NCBI RefSeq assembly: GCF_031202265.1
Contig: NZ_CP100604.1
Location: forward strand, 4,694,501 to 4,758,500
DNA length: 64,000 bases
Direction: 5' to 3'
Source of the DNA: Bradyrhizobium sp. Ash2021
GTDB taxonomy: Bacteria > Pseudomonadota > Alphaproteobacteria > Rhizobiales > Xanthobacteraceae
Positions 20,455-31,792 of this stretch are shown in pieces. The notes under the pieces are model-generated. The model ran no database searches. It was not told where the DNA came from and saw only the letters and a program-made list of their open reading frames with translations. Made by a program: the position numbers and the translations under genes. Within the stretch, counting starts at the first letter, position 1. Each line of letters begins with the position of its first letter.

Positions 20455-22083
20455 TCAGGCTGCTTGATCAACGTTGCGGATGGCGGAGCGCCAATTCCAT
20501 GGCAGCAGTTCGTCGAGCCTTTGGACAGGATGCTCGGCGATGCGCGCGAGAACGTCGGCGAGCCAGGCTTGCGGATCGACGTCGTTCATCTTGGCGGTGA
20601 CGATGAGGCTGTACATCACCGCGGCCCGCTCGCCGCCGCGATCCGAGCCGCAGAACAACCACGACTTCCGACCCAAAGCGATGCCGCGCACGCCACGCTC
20701 GGCCGCATTGTTTGACAGGCAGATGCGGCCGTCATCGAGGAAGCGGGTAAATGCGCTCCAGCGCTTGAGCATGTAGTCCATGGCCTTGGCGACATCGTTG
20801 CCGCGCGAGAGCTTGGCGCGTTGCGCGCGCATCCAGGCTTGCAGATCGGCCACGAGCGGCGCGCTGAGTTCCTGCCGGACGGCCTTGCGCCTTTCGGCGC
20901 TCTGACCGTTAATGGCCCGCTCGATCTCGAACAGGGCGTCGATCCGGCGGACTGTTTCCAGCGCCAGCGGCGAGATCACTGCCGGCTTCTTGCCCTGAGC
21001 CTTGCGACGCGCGTTCTCGGCCAGATCGGCCATCACGAAGAATGGCCGCCGGGCGTGGACCCAACAGGCCGCTTCCAGGATAGGCCCAGGCGTGCGGCCA
21101 AGCTCATAGAGCTTGCCATAGCCGCCGTAGGCGTCAGCCTGGAAGATTCCACTGTAGTTGGCCAAGTGAGCCTGGGGATGCTCGCCGGCGCGATCGCGCG
21201 AGTAATAGAACACCGCCCCCGGCGGGGCCTGCCCGCCAAAAGGCTTGTCGTCGCGCACATAGACCCAGATCCGGCCGGTATCGGTCTTGCCTTTGGCCAG
21301 GACCGGGACCGTGGTGTCGTCCCCGTGCAATCGCTCGGCGCTCAGCACATAGGCCTCGAGGCGCCTGAACAACGGTGCCAGCGCCGCCGTACAGCCGCCG
21401 ACCTGGTCGGCCAGGGTCGACAGACTGATCGGCACGCCCTCCTTGGCATAGCGCTCTGCTTGCCGGTTCAGCGGCTGATGTTGACCAAACTTCTCGAACA
21501 GCACCATCGCCAGCAGGCTTGGCCCCGCCCAGCCGCGGGCAAGCACATGGAACGGCGCCGGGGCCTGGCTGATCTTCTCGCAATCACGGCAAGTAAACTT
21601 CTCGCGGACGTGCTGGATCACCTTCCAGGACTTCGGGATGACCTCCAGCGTCTCGGTGATGTCCTCGCCGAGCCTGGACAGCTGCGCGCCGCCACAGCAG
21701 GCACACGCCACAGGTCCCGGTACGATCACCCGCTCGCGAGGCAGATGCTCCGGGAACGGCTGACGTGACGGCCGCTTGCGGGTGAACGACGCCACCTTCG
21801 TGGTTTTGGCCGCGGCCATTTCGGCTGCGAGTTCGTCCTCCGTCGCCGAACTCTCCAGCTCCTCCAGCGTCAGTTCGAGCTGATCCAATAGCCGCGCGGT
21901 ACGCTCCGAGCGCGGGCCATAGCGGTCGCGGTTGAGTTTCTCGATCTGCAGCTTCAGATGGGCGATCAATGCCTGGTCGTCGGATTGCCGAGCGCGGGCG
22001 GCCGCCGCCTCCGCGCGAGCAACGATCAATGCCGCTTTCAGCGTTTCGATGTCGTCTGGCAGCGATTCAAGGCCGTCACCCAT
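20455..22083 (-). CDS. tnpC: IS66 family transposase (TnpC)
   Basis: The 542-residue transposase of the IS66 element. It has an N-terminal coiled-coil (leucine-rich, LIAHLKLQIEKLNRDRYGPR), a zinc-binding segment (CACCGGAQ and CRDCE) and the DDE catalytic core (LHGDDTTVPVL; ADAYGGYGKLYE; NNAAERGVRGIALGRKSWLF). The C-terminal IS66 tail NDVDPQAWLADVLARI is present. The start at 22083 (MGDGLESLPDDI) is preferred because the upstream in-frame stretch overlaps tnpB. Confidence 0.95.
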   Translation of the reverse strand: MGDGLESLPDDIETLKAALIVARAEAAAARARQSDDQALIAHLKLQIEKLNRDRYGPRSERTARLLDQLELTLEELESSATEDELAAEMAAAKTTKVASFTRKRPSRQPFPEHLPRERVIVPGPVACACCGGAQLSRLGEDITETLEVIPKSWKVIQHVREKFTCRDCEKISQAPAPFHVLARGWAGPSLLAMVLFEKFGQHQPLNRQAERYAKEGVPISLSTLADQVGGCTAALAPLFRRLEAYVLSAERLHGDDTTVPVLAKGKTDTGRIWVYVRDDKPFGGQAPPGAVFYYSRDRAGEHPQAHLANYSGIFQADAYGGYGKLYELGRTPGPILEAACWVHARRPFFVMADLAENARRKAQGKKPAVISPLALETVRRIDALFEIERAINGQSAERRKAVRQELSAPLVADLQAWMRAQRAKLSRGNDVAKAMDYMLKRWSAFTRFLDDGRICLSNNAAERGVRGIALGRKSWLFCGSDRGGERAAVMYSLIVTAKMNDVDPQAWLADVLARIAEHPVQRLDELLPWNWRSAIRNVDQAA

Positions 22084-22154
22084 GGCCCTGATGGAATCAC
22101 AAAAGGGGCGATTTGAGGCGTCTTTTCTTCCGCACCTCAGAACATTTTTTAAGC

Positions 22155-22502
22155 CTATCCTGCGCTCTGTGGCCGCCACGTGTGCTGCGGGTTGCGCCAG
22201 TCGATCGCCTCCAGCAGATAACTCATCTGCGCCGCGGTCAGCCCCACCACACCGCCCACCGTCACCGGCCAGACAAAACGGCCACGGTCCAACCGCTTGG
22301 CGTAGAGCGACAATCCAATTCCATCGTGCCACAAGGCCTTGATCAGCGAACCGCCGCGTCCGCGGAACACGAAGACATCTCCGGCGAACGGATCACGACC
22401 AAGGTTTTCCTGCACCAATAATGACAAACCCTGCATGCCCTTGCGCATGTCAGTGTAGCCGGTCGCAATCCAGATGCGTGCGCTCGAAGAGATCGGGATC
22501 AT
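22155..22502 (-). CDS. tnpB: IS66 family accessory protein TnpB
   Basis: A 115-residue IS66 Orf2 protein, required for transposition in this family though its biochemical role is unclear. It contains the diagnostic TGYTDMRKGMQGLSLLVQ and DVFVFRGRGGSLIKALWHDG. Its start overlaps the tnpA stop by four bases, giving translational coupling. Confidence 0.95.
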   Translation of the reverse strand: MIPISSSARIWIATGYTDMRKGMQGLSLLVQENLGRDPFAGDVFVFRGRGGSLIKALWHDGIGLSLYAKRLDRGRFVWPVTVGGVVGLTAAQMSYLLEAIDWRNPQHTWRPQSAG

Positions 22503-22894
22503 CGACGCTCCAAAACCTGCAGCACCCGCGCCAGGGCGGCCGCATCGACGCCGGCATCGACAATCACCCGACGATCCCTGCCAACGACGATCACCATCTG
22601 CCCGCTCGTCGGCGTGGCAGCAACCGCCGGATCGACCTCAGCGGCAAGGACGACCCGCGCAAAGCCGGATTGCTCGCTTTGAGGGCTGATCGGCTCGGGA
22701 CCGAACGAGCGCCGCCATGTCATCAGCAACGAACGCGATATGCCATGGCGTCTCGCCGTCGACGATATCGCGCGCGGCGCTTGAAAGCTCTCGGTGACGA
22801 TCCGCAGCTTCTCGTCATCCGACCAGCGCCGCCGGCGACCAGTCTCGACCACCTCAAGCCGTTCAAGCTGAGTACTGCGCTTATGGCTGTCCAT
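22499..22894 (-). CDS. tnpA: IS66 family accessory protein TnpA
   Basis: A 131-residue IS66 Orf1 protein with a helix-turn-helix (RRRWSDDEKLRIVTESFQAP, then ARRHGISRSLLMTWRR) that probably binds the element's ends. It is the first gene of the transposition operon, starting about 60 bases inside the right inverted repeat. Confidence 0.93.
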   Translation of the reverse strand: MDSHKRSTQLERLEVVETGRRRRWSDDEKLRIVTESFQAPRAISSTARRHGISRSLLMTWRRSFGPEPISPQSEQSGFARVVLAAEVDPAVAATPTSGQMVIVVGRDRRVIVDAGVDAAALARVLQVLERR

Positions 22895-23003
22895 AAGGAC
22901 TGTTACGCACCAATTGGACTAATCCAACAAGGCGGCCCTCGCCGGAGGGAGACCAAGCAGGCTGGGTAAACAGCGCAGCAATTACGTCATGCGACCGCTC
23001 TAG

Positions 23004-24438
23004 CATTACAGTTGCTTTTTTTGCGGGCTTCTGAATCCATGGGCAACCATGATTCGAATGTCGTGGGCGCGGGCCGCGTCGGTTGAGGAGACGCTTGCGT
23101 TGTGGGCGGCGTCGCTTCGAGAGATCAAGCAACGGATACGTCCGTTGTTCACGCAAGAGCGTGTTGCGACGAATGCAGGTCTATTCCTGGAAGGTCTGCT
23201 CGGAGATGAGCAGCGCAAGACCGGTTGGATGCGCGCGGAGGCGGCTGGCGATCCCGGCCCATGGCGGCAGCAGGCGATTCTGGGTCGTGGAGACTGGGAC
23301 GCCGATGCCCTGCGCGATATCGTGCGCGACTACGTCATCGAGCATTTGGCGGATGACGATGCGGTGCTGGTGATCGACGAGACCGGTTTTCTCAAACAGG
23401 GCAAAGCGTCATGCGGAGTGGCGCGGCAATACACTGGTTCGGCAGGGAAGATCACGAACTGCCAGATCGGCGTCTTCGCTGCCTACGTTTCGCGTCATGG
23501 CCATGCGTTCATCGATCGCGCGTTGTATCTCCCGAAGGAATGGACCGACGATCCGGATCGTCTGGAAGCCGCATATGTGCCTGCCGATGTCGGCTTTGCG
23601 ACCAAACCAAGGCTTGCGACGAGAATGATCGCACGCGCGATAGCCGCGTCTGTACCATTCAGGTGGGTTGCCGGCGATACCGTCTACGGTGTTGGCAACA
23701 TCGAACAGCAGCTACGTCGGGCAGGCAAAGGCTACGTGCTTGGGGTCAGCAGCGCTCATGTGTTTCGATCCTGGGGCAAGCGACCGCCGGTCGCCGGTAC
23801 GGCTGCAGACCTCGCCCGGACGCGGCACTCATCCGACTGGAAGCGCCTGTCGGCGGGAGCCGGAACCAAAGGACCGCGGCTGCACGATTGGTGTTATCTC
23901 GAATTGGCCGATCTCGAGGCCGAGCAGTTCAACAGTGCAAATGACGGTTTGTGGACACGCGGTCTACTGATCCGTCGTCGCATCGCCGATGATGACCTCG
24001 CCTTCTTCACCACCTGGTGCCCAGCGGGAACAGCCCTTGAAACGCTGGTCGCGGTCGAAGGCCATCGATGGGCGATCGAGGACGGCTTTGAAACCGCGAA
24101 AAACGAGTTCGGGCTCGATCACAACGAGAGCAGATCCTGGCATGGCTGGCACCGTCATGTGTCCTTGGTGATGCTCGCCTTCGCCATGATGGCCGCGATC
24201 CGACATCGCGCCAATCCGCCACCGCCCAAAAAAACGAAACGGCGCCCCCCGGCAAAAGCCAAAGCATAACCACCCCACCACTGATCCGTTGGTCAATCCA
24301 GGAAATCCGCCGCATTGCCATCAGACTTGCGCGAAAGCGGATTCAACCCGCACACATCATCGCATGGTCTTTTTGGCGCAGAGCTCACCAGGCTGCCGCT
24401 CAACGCGCCCACTTCAAATCAAAAAAGCAACTGTAATG
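23004..24438 (+). mobile_element. IS701-family insertion sequence
   Basis: This 1435-bp element has 18-bp inverted ends reading CATTACAGTTGCTTTTTT (from 23004, and in reverse complement up to 24438). CTAG flanks both ends (23000-23003 and 24439-24442) and fits the 4-bp YTAR target duplication I recall for IS701. It carries one intact transposase gene. It inserted 50 bases right of the IS66 element, between the TPR gene and the PLP-enzyme gene. Confidence 0.85.
23049..24269 (+). CDS. IS701 family transposase
   Basis: A 406-residue DDE transposase. The IS701 signature is clear: VLVIDETGFLKQGKASCGVARQ with the first catalytic Asp, QYTGSAGKITNCQIGVFAAY, WVAGDTVYGVG with the second Asp, and VEGHRWAIEDGFETAKNEF with the catalytic Glu. 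The C terminus is basic and Pro/Lys-rich. The frame is complete, so the element could still be active. Confidence 0.95.
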   Translation: MIRMSWARAASVEETLALWAASLREIKQRIRPLFTQERVATNAGLFLEGLLGDEQRKTGWMRAEAAGDPGPWRQQAILGRGDWDADALRDIVRDYVIEHLADDDAVLVIDETGFLKQGKASCGVARQYTGSAGKITNCQIGVFAAYVSRHGHAFIDRALYLPKEWTDDPDRLEAAYVPADVGFATKPRLATRMIARAIAASVPFRWVAGDTVYGVGNIEQQLRRAGKGYVLGVSSAHVFRSWGKRPPVAGTAADLARTRHSSDWKRLSAGAGTKGPRLHDWCYLELADLEAEQFNSANDGLWTRGLLIRRRIADDDLAFFTTWCPAGTALETLVAVEGHRWAIEDGFETAKNEFGLDHNESRSWHGWHRHVSLVMLAFAMMAAIRHRANPPPPKKTKRRPPAKAKA

Positions 24439-24495
24439 CTAGGCCGTGGGGCGGCGACAGCGAAGCGTGTGACGACCGCGCAGCCGAGCGAAAGA

Positions 24496-24521
24496 GGCGG
24501 AACGCGCTCCGCTATTCCGCC
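24496..24521. repeat. Short palindrome (GGCGGAA...TTCCGCC family)
   Basis: GGCGGAACGCGCTCCGCTAT followed by TTCCGCC forms a hairpin preceded by GAGCGAAAGA. A near-identical copy is at 26352-26377. It lies between the IS701 end and the PLP-enzyme start. Confidence 0.7.
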
Positions 24522-24581
24522 CTTGCAACGGCAAAACCGGTTATCGTTGGCGCGTTCCAAATCCAGACAGTGAGGCTGGCC

Positions 24582-25865
24582 ATGGTGAAACCATTTCCGT
24601 CGAAGACCCACATCGGCAACCACATGCTGCATCCGGAAACGCTGATGCTGAACTACGGCTACGATCCGCAACTGTCGGAAGGGGCCGTCAAATCGCCGGT
24701 CTTTCTGACCTCGACCTTCGTGTTCAGGACCGCCGAAGACGGACAGGATTTTTTCGATTTCGTCTCGGGTCGCCGCGAGCCTCCCGAAGGGATGGGGGCG
24801 GGCCTGGTTTATTCGCGGTTCAATCACCCCAACAGCGAGATCGTCGAGGACAGGCTCGCCGTTTACGAGCGCACCGAGAAATGCGCGTTGTTTTCGTCCG
24901 GCATGGCGGCGATTGCGACCACGATCCTCGCGTTCGTCCGGCCCGGCGATGTCATCCTGCACTCCCAACCGCTCTATGGCGGGACGGAAACCCTGTTGGC
25001 GAAGACGCTTGCGGGCCTTTCCATCACCGCCGTGGGCTTTGCCGACGGCATCGACGAAGCCGCTGTCGAGCTGGCGGGGGACGAGGCCATGCGAAAGGGG
25101 CGGGTTGCGATGATTCTCATCGAAACCCCGGCAAATCCGACCAACGGACTCGTTGATATCGCGCTTGTCCGCCGCATCGCCGACAACATCGGCGAGGCGC
25201 AAGACCACGTGCCGATCGTCGCGTGTGACAATACGCTGCTCGGGCCGGTGTTTCAGCGGCCGATCGAACACGGCGCGGATATTTCGTTGTACTCGCTGAC
25301 CAAATATGTCGGCGGTCATTCCGACCTGATCGCGGGCGCAGCGCTCGGCTCAAAGGCCATCATGAAGGATATCAAAGCGCTGCGAGGCGCCATCGGCACC
25401 CAACTGGATCCCCATTCCTGCTGGATGATCAGCCGCTCGCTCGAAACCCTGAGCATCCGCATGGAAAAAGCCGACACAAATGCGCGGCTCGTGGCGGATT
25501 ATTTGCGCGACCACGCCAAGGTGGCCAAGGTTCACTATCTTCCTCACCACGACGCGGCTTCGCCCGCCGGCCGGCTGTTCGCGCGGCAGTGCACCGGCGC
25601 GGGCTCCACATTCTCGTTCGACATCGTCGGCGGCCAGGCCGCCGCCTTCAAATTCCTGAACGCGCTGCAAATCTTCAAGCTGGCGGTGAGCCTGGGTGGC
25701 ACCGAATCGCTTGCCAGCCTGCCCGCAAGCATGACCCACTCCGGCGTTCCGGCTGACATCCGCCAGAAAATAGGCATTCTCGACTCCACGATCCGGCTAT
25801 CGATCGGCATCGAACACCCGTCCGATCTGATCGCGGATATCGCGCAGGCCTTGAACGAAGCGTAG
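24582..25865 (+). CDS. Cys/Met-metabolism PLP-dependent enzyme (cystathionine gamma-synthase family)
   Basis: A 427-residue fold-type I PLP enzyme of the trans-sulfuration family (cystathionine gamma-synthase/lyase, methionine gamma-lyase, O-acylhomoserine sulfhydrylase). Visible motifs are [54 protein letters not shown] with the PLP-pyridine Asp, and [15 protein letters not shown] with the Schiff-base Lys. The exact reaction cannot be assigned. The ATG at 24582 has GAGG about seven bases upstream; a longer frame reaches back into IS701 and is rejected. IS701 ends 139 bases upstream and may affect its expression. Confidence 0.9.
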   Translation: MVKPFPSKTHIGNHMLHPETLMLNYGYDPQLSEGAVKSPVFLTSTFVFRTAEDGQDFFDFVSGRREPPEGMGAGLVYSRFNHPNSEIVEDRLAVYERTEKCALFSSGMAAIATTILAFVRPGDVILHSQPLYGGTETLLAKTLAGLSITAVGFADGIDEAAVELAGDEAMRKGRVAMILIETPANPTNGLVDIALVRRIADNIGEAQDHVPIVACDNTLLGPVFQRPIEHGADISLYSLTKYVGGHSDLIAGAALGSKAIMKDIKALRGAIGTQLDPHSCWMISRSLETLSIRMEKADTNARLVADYLRDHAKVAKVHYLPHHDAASPAGRLFARQCTGAGSTFSFDIVGGQAAAFKFLNALQIFKLAVSLGGTESLASLPASMTHSGVPADIRQKIGILDSTIRLSIGIEHPSDLIADIAQALNEA

Positions 25866-25891
25866 CCGCAATCGCTGCGTGAGGGCCGTAG

Positions 25892-25917
25892 GGCGCAATA
25901 GCGTAGTGTATTGCGCC
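25892..25917. repeat. Short palindrome (GGCGCAATA...TATTGCGCC family)
   Basis: Perfect 9-bp arms GGCGCAATA / TATTGCGCC around an 8-base loop, 27 bases after the PLP-enzyme stop. A one-mismatch copy is at 26302-26327. It may act as a 3' hairpin. Confidence 0.75.
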
Positions 25918-25964
25918 GCACGTGCTATAATGTCAGGGGACAAGAGAAACACAGGGAGGACGCC

Positions 25965-26291
25965 ATGCATCATACCCTGGTGCCCAGCGATCGCGTCGAG
26001 CACGCGACTGTCTACGGGCGAGACGGCACAAAGCTCGGTACGATCGAGCGCCTGATGCTCGACAAGGTGAGAGGAACGGTGGCCTACGCCGTGATAAAAA
26101 CCGGCGGGCTGCTCGCTAGTCACCACCACTATCCGGTGCGGTGGGACGGGCTGAGGTTCGATCCCGCGTGTCAGGGCTACCAAACCGACCTGACCTTGGA
26201 GGATCTGCGCGAAGGCCCATGCGAACTCGATGACGACACCTTCGATTGGGGCGACCGCTCGCGCCCGCACCCGCACTACTGGACGGTTTAG
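25965..26291 (+). CDS. PRC-barrel domain protein
   Basis: A 108-residue protein whose first ~70 residues form a PRC-barrel (VEHATVYGRDGTKLGTIERL..KVRGTVAYAVIKTGG), the fold found in RimM and the photosynthetic reaction-centre H subunit. The C terminus is acidic then His-rich. Stand-alone PRC-barrel proteins are common in Bradyrhizobium and are of unknown function. GGGAGG eight bases upstream fixes the ATG at 25965. It is flanked on both sides by members of the same palindrome family. Confidence 0.85.
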   Translation: MHHTLVPSDRVEHATVYGRDGTKLGTIERLMLDKVRGTVAYAVIKTGGLLASHHHYPVRWDGLRFDPACQGYQTDLTLEDLREGPCELDDDTFDWGDRSRPHPHYWTV

Positions 26292-26301
26292 TGCCGCTGG
26301 G

Positions 26302-26377
26302 CGCAATAGCGCAGCGTATTGCGCTGCACGTGCAGACGACGAAACGAAAGAGGCGGAATACGCTCCGCTATTCCGCC
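26302..26377. repeat. Paired short palindromes after the PRC-barrel gene
   Basis: Two hairpins in series: GGCGCAATA..TATTGCGCT (26302-26327) and GGCGGAATA..TATTCCGCC (26352-26377, perfect 9-bp arms). They are related to the palindromes at 25892 and 24496. Confidence 0.75.
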
Positions 26378-26415
26378 CTACGAGCTGCGACACCAACTCG
26401 TGCAGCAACTCCAGC

Positions 26416-26631
26416 CTATTTCGCAGCAACTGGCGTTAGCTCGAAGACACGACCGTATTTTGCCGCTTCGGCGAGGTCGCAGCGGCGGAGGGCCAGCCGT
26501 ACCGAGTCGAGCTTGCTGACATCTGCAGGTGAAAGGTAAGGCGACCAAGCGGTGTCGTCGTCGATCAATTCGACAGGCACCTCGGCCGCATATTTGCCTT
26601 CGTGGATGAATTCTTTCGATGGTCGTGTCAT
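26416..26631 (-). CDS. Small conserved-looking protein of unknown function
   Basis: 71 residues, opening MTRPSKEFIHEGKYAAEV, with an acidic centre (VELIDDDTAWSPYLSPADV) and then a helical half (KLDSVRLALRRCDLAEAAKY). I recall similar 60-70-residue proteins in other bacteria, sometimes beside toxin-like genes, but no toxin candidate is adjacent. GGAAG upstream of the ATG supports expression. Function is unknown. Confidence 0.65.
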   Translation of the reverse strand: MTRPSKEFIHEGKYAAEVPVELIDDDTAWSPYLSPADVSKLDSVRLALRRCDLAEAAKYGRVFELTPVAAK

Positions 26632-26727
26632 CGCTTCTTCCGCTTTAGGTAATCATCAGACCAGCGATCACGTGAAGAAGAGTTTCTCTCATGGCCGCCT
26701 TATTCCCGGTTCAGGCCAGCCAATTCA

Positions 26728-29709
<2,982 letters not shown>

Positions 29710-29796
29710 ATCGGCAATTCCAGGCGCGCGTCGGGCGCCGCTTTAGGGCGCGCATCGCGGGAAATCCGCCAACAAGCGCCGATGGGGTGATGCTGG

Positions 29797-29811
29797 GAAC
29801 GTAGGAAGAAC
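29797..29811. promoter_or_regulatory. LexA (SOS) box upstream of uvrA
   Basis: GAAC-GTAGGAA-GAAC matches the alphaproteobacterial LexA consensus GAAC-N7-GAAC exactly and lies 88 bases before the uvrA start, consistent with damage-inducible expression. Confidence 0.75.
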
Positions 29812-29910
29812 GCCGGGTGATTTCCAGTGCTCTCGGCGAATCATCAACGGTTTGTTGCGAAGCAGGTTGCAATGGCGGCACGTGGCAGCAGCTCGGCGGC
29901 ATCAAAACAA

Positions 29911-29936
29911 AAAAGCCGGCGCGAGGCCGGCCTTTT
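29911..29936 (-). terminator. Rho-independent terminator of the first porin-like gene
   Basis: On the minus strand, a GCCGGC / GCCGGC stem with a five-base loop is followed by a T run (reading GCCGGCTTTT). It lies about 40 bases after the stop of the gene at 29977-30735. Confidence 0.8.
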
Positions 29937-29976
29937 CCAGTCGCAAGGCCCGCTGTTGCGACGATCAGTACGACGA

Positions 29977-30735
29977 TCAGTATTTGGCGATGACCGGACC
30001 GCCAAAGCGGTAGCTGACCCGGACCGTGCCCATGTCGACATCCTGGCGGATGTTGTCGCTGCGGGTGACGGCAATGGCGGTGGCCGGGAACGTAACGTTG
30101 CGGTTGCCCATGAACAGATGGTCGTATTCGAAGCCAACGGACCAGTCCGGCGCGAAGCTGAACTCAATTCCGGTTCCGATCGCGCCGCCCCAACGGGTTT
30201 CGGTGGTCTGATTGAACACGACACCGGTTGCGGTGAAGGCGCTGGTGTATTTGTTGTCGGTGACTGCGGCACCGCCCTTCAGGTACCAGAGCACGTTGTT
30301 CCAGGCGTAGCCGACCTGGCCGGTGAACAGGCCGATGGCGTCGACCTTGGTCTGGTTGGTGTAGGGGATCACCGCCGTCAGGCTTGCAGTCGATCCCTTC
30401 AGGTCGGCCCAATCACCCTGGGCTTCGACGCCGAACACCCAACCCGCGCTCTGCCAGCGATAACCGATCTGGCCGCCGGCGAGGCCACCCGTCGCGCTGT
30501 GACAGCCCTCGGAATTCGGGGTCACCGCAGCGCCTGCAACGCTGGTGATGGTGAGGCACTCGCGGCTCGATGCGCCGCCGCCGTTGAGGCCAATGTAAAA
30601 GCCGCTCCAGTCATACGCCGCGGGGATCATCGTGGGCGCCTTGGCATAGGGCCGCGCGGCAAGGTCTGCCGCGAGCGCGGGCGCCGCCGCCAATGTCGCC
30701 AAGCCGAACCCTGCCACCAGAACGTTTCGTATCAT
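29977..30735 (-). CDS. Outer-membrane beta-barrel protein (Omp25/RopB-like), paralogue 1
   Basis: A 252-residue exported beta-barrel. A signal peptide (MIRNVLVAGFGLATLAAAPA, cleaved near ALAAD) is followed by DLAARPYAKAP, YDWSGFYIGLNGG, GGQIGYRWQ and LFTGQVGYAW, and the barrel closes on VRVSYRFGGPVIAKY. These are hallmarks of small rhizobial Omp25-like proteins. The ATG at 30735 is chosen because AGGGG lies seven bases upstream; an ATG two codons earlier is too close to it. It is about half identical to its neighbour at 31028-31792, so the pair is a tandem duplication. Confidence 0.92.
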   Translation of the reverse strand: MIRNVLVAGFGLATLAAAPALAADLAARPYAKAPTMIPAAYDWSGFYIGLNGGGASSRECLTITSVAGAAVTPNSEGCHSATGGLAGGQIGYRWQSAGWVFGVEAQGDWADLKGSTASLTAVIPYTNQTKVDAIGLFTGQVGYAWNNVLWYLKGGAAVTDNKYTSAFTATGVVFNQTTETRWGGAIGTGIEFSFAPDWSVGFEYDHLFMGNRNVTFPATAIAVTRSDNIRQDVDMGTVRVSYRFGGPVIAKY

Positions 30736-30925
30736 TTTCATTCCCCTGCGATTCCCGTTCGCGTCTTTTGGCCCCAGCGCATCGCCAAGCGAACGCGTGA
30801 GATCGAAAAATTCTAGCTCAACGGGTGCGAAAAGGCCGTCACCAAAAAACCACATCCGTGGCAAAACGCCTCATTCGGGACAGGCGTGCGCAACATCCGC
30901 ACACCGTCGAAATTCGATCGAAGCA

Positions 30926-30973
30926 CGAGTCGTGCAAACAACGAGTCATGCAAACAACGAGGCGTGCAAACAA
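30926..30973 (+). repeat. Three tandem 16-bp repeats between the two porin-like genes
   Basis: CGAGTCGTGCAAACAA, CGAGTCATGCAAACAA and CGAGGCGTGCAAACAA lie head to tail without spacers, ending at the terminator of the upstream paralogue. They are about 190 bases before paralogue 1. They could be binding sites or a slippage-prone tract. Confidence 0.85.
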
Positions 30974-31000
30974 AAAGGCCGGCGCTAGGCCGGCCTTCTC
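30972..31000 (-). terminator. Rho-independent terminator of the second porin-like gene
   Basis: The stem AAGGCCGGC / GCCGGCCTT with a short loop is followed on the minus strand by TTTTTG. Its sequence is almost the same as the terminator of paralogue 1, supporting duplication of the whole unit. Confidence 0.8.
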
Positions 31001-31027
31001 GTCTCGAATTTTGGCGCGTTGCGAAGA

Positions 31028-31792
31028 TCAGTACTTCGCGACGACCGGGCCACCCCAGCGGTAGTTGACGCGGACGGTGACGAGATCGACATCCTGACGG
31101 ATGCGGTCGGTGCTGAACAGGGTGCCAGCAACACCGGCGACGCCGTTGTTGAGGAAGGTGGTGGTCTTGTCCTGCATGAACAAATGATCGTATTCGAACG
31201 CAGCCGACCAGTTCGGAGCAAAGCCGTATTCAACGCCGACGCCGACCGTGCCACCCCAGCGGGTTTGGTCGTTGGCGTCGGATACCAGTAGGTTGGTGCC
31301 GGTTGCGAACGAACGGAAACGATCCGAAGTCACGGCAGCGCCGCCCTTCAGGTAGAACAGCGCGTTGTTGGCGGCGTAACCGACCTGACCGGTGAACAGG
31401 CCGAACGCGTCGATCCGCGACTCGTTTCTGAAGAGCGGGAAGGCCAGGCTGACATTGCTGCCCTTGAAGTCGGCCCAGTTGCCCTGCGCTTCAACGCCGA
31501 ACACCCAGGTGCCGGCCTGCCAGCGATAACCGATCTGACCGCCGGCGGTGCCGCCGGTCGCGTCATGGCAACCCTCGGCGGCGAGGAACGTGCCACCGGG
31601 CGTCGTGAAGTCCCAGCACTTGTGGCTCGAACCCCAACCACCGTTGGCACCGATGTAGAAACCGCTCCAGTCATAGACCAGAGCGATCGGCGCCGGCGGC
31701 GCCTTGGTGTAAGGACGCGCGGCAAGATCAGCAGCGGCTGCGGGAGCAGCCAGCGCCATCAGAGCAACCGTACCAAGTAAAAACCTTTTCAT
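31028..31792 (-). CDS. Outer-membrane beta-barrel protein (Omp25/RopB-like), paralogue 2
   Basis: A 254-residue exported beta-barrel with signal peptide MKRFLLGTVALMALAAPAAA, then DLAARPYTKAP, VYDWSGFYIGANGGWG, GGQIGYRWQAGTWVFGVEAQ and the closing strand VRVNYRWGGPVVAKY. These proteins are abundant in rhizobial outer membranes and usually have no known transport function. It shares layout and many segments with paralogue 1. The start is unambiguous, with the signal peptide beginning at the ATG. Confidence 0.93.
   Translation of the reverse strand: MKRFLLGTVALMALAAPAAAADLAARPYTKAPPAPIALVYDWSGFYIGANGGWGSSHKCWDFTTPGGTFLAAEGCHDATGGTAGGQIGYRWQAGTWVFGVEAQGNWADFKGSNVSLAFPLFRNESRIDAFGLFTGQVGYAANNALFYLKGGAAVTSDRFRSFATGTNLLVSDANDQTRWGGTVGVGVEYGFAPNWSAAFEYDHLFMQDKTTTFLNNGVAGVAGTLFSTDRIRQDVDLVTVRVNYRWGGPVVAKY

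Larger units (their letters stand above)
20415..22953 (-). mobile_element. Complete IS66-family insertion sequence with 8-bp target duplication
   Basis: This 2539-bp element is bounded by imperfect terminal inverted repeats: 20415-20437 and the reverse complement of 22931-22953 match at about 16 of 23 positions, sharing TCCGGCGA. The 8-bp word CAAGCAGG lies immediately outside both ends (20407-20414 and 22954-22961), matching the 8-bp duplication typical of IS66. It carries the full tnpA-tnpB-tnpC set on the minus strand, all intact, so the insertion looks recent and potentially active. Confidence 0.9.

Noticed and set aside
22903..22906. TTAC as a possible right end of the IS66 element (matching GTAA at 20415)
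   Set aside because: The flanking 8 bp (GCACCAAT) do not match the left flank, and the end would lie only 12 bp before tnpA. The end at 22953 has a matching CAAGCAGG duplication and a better inverted repeat.
24315..24581. N-terminal extension of the PLP enzyme into IS701
   Set aside because: The frame passes through the insertion-sequence end; homology and the ribosome-binding site place the start at 24582.
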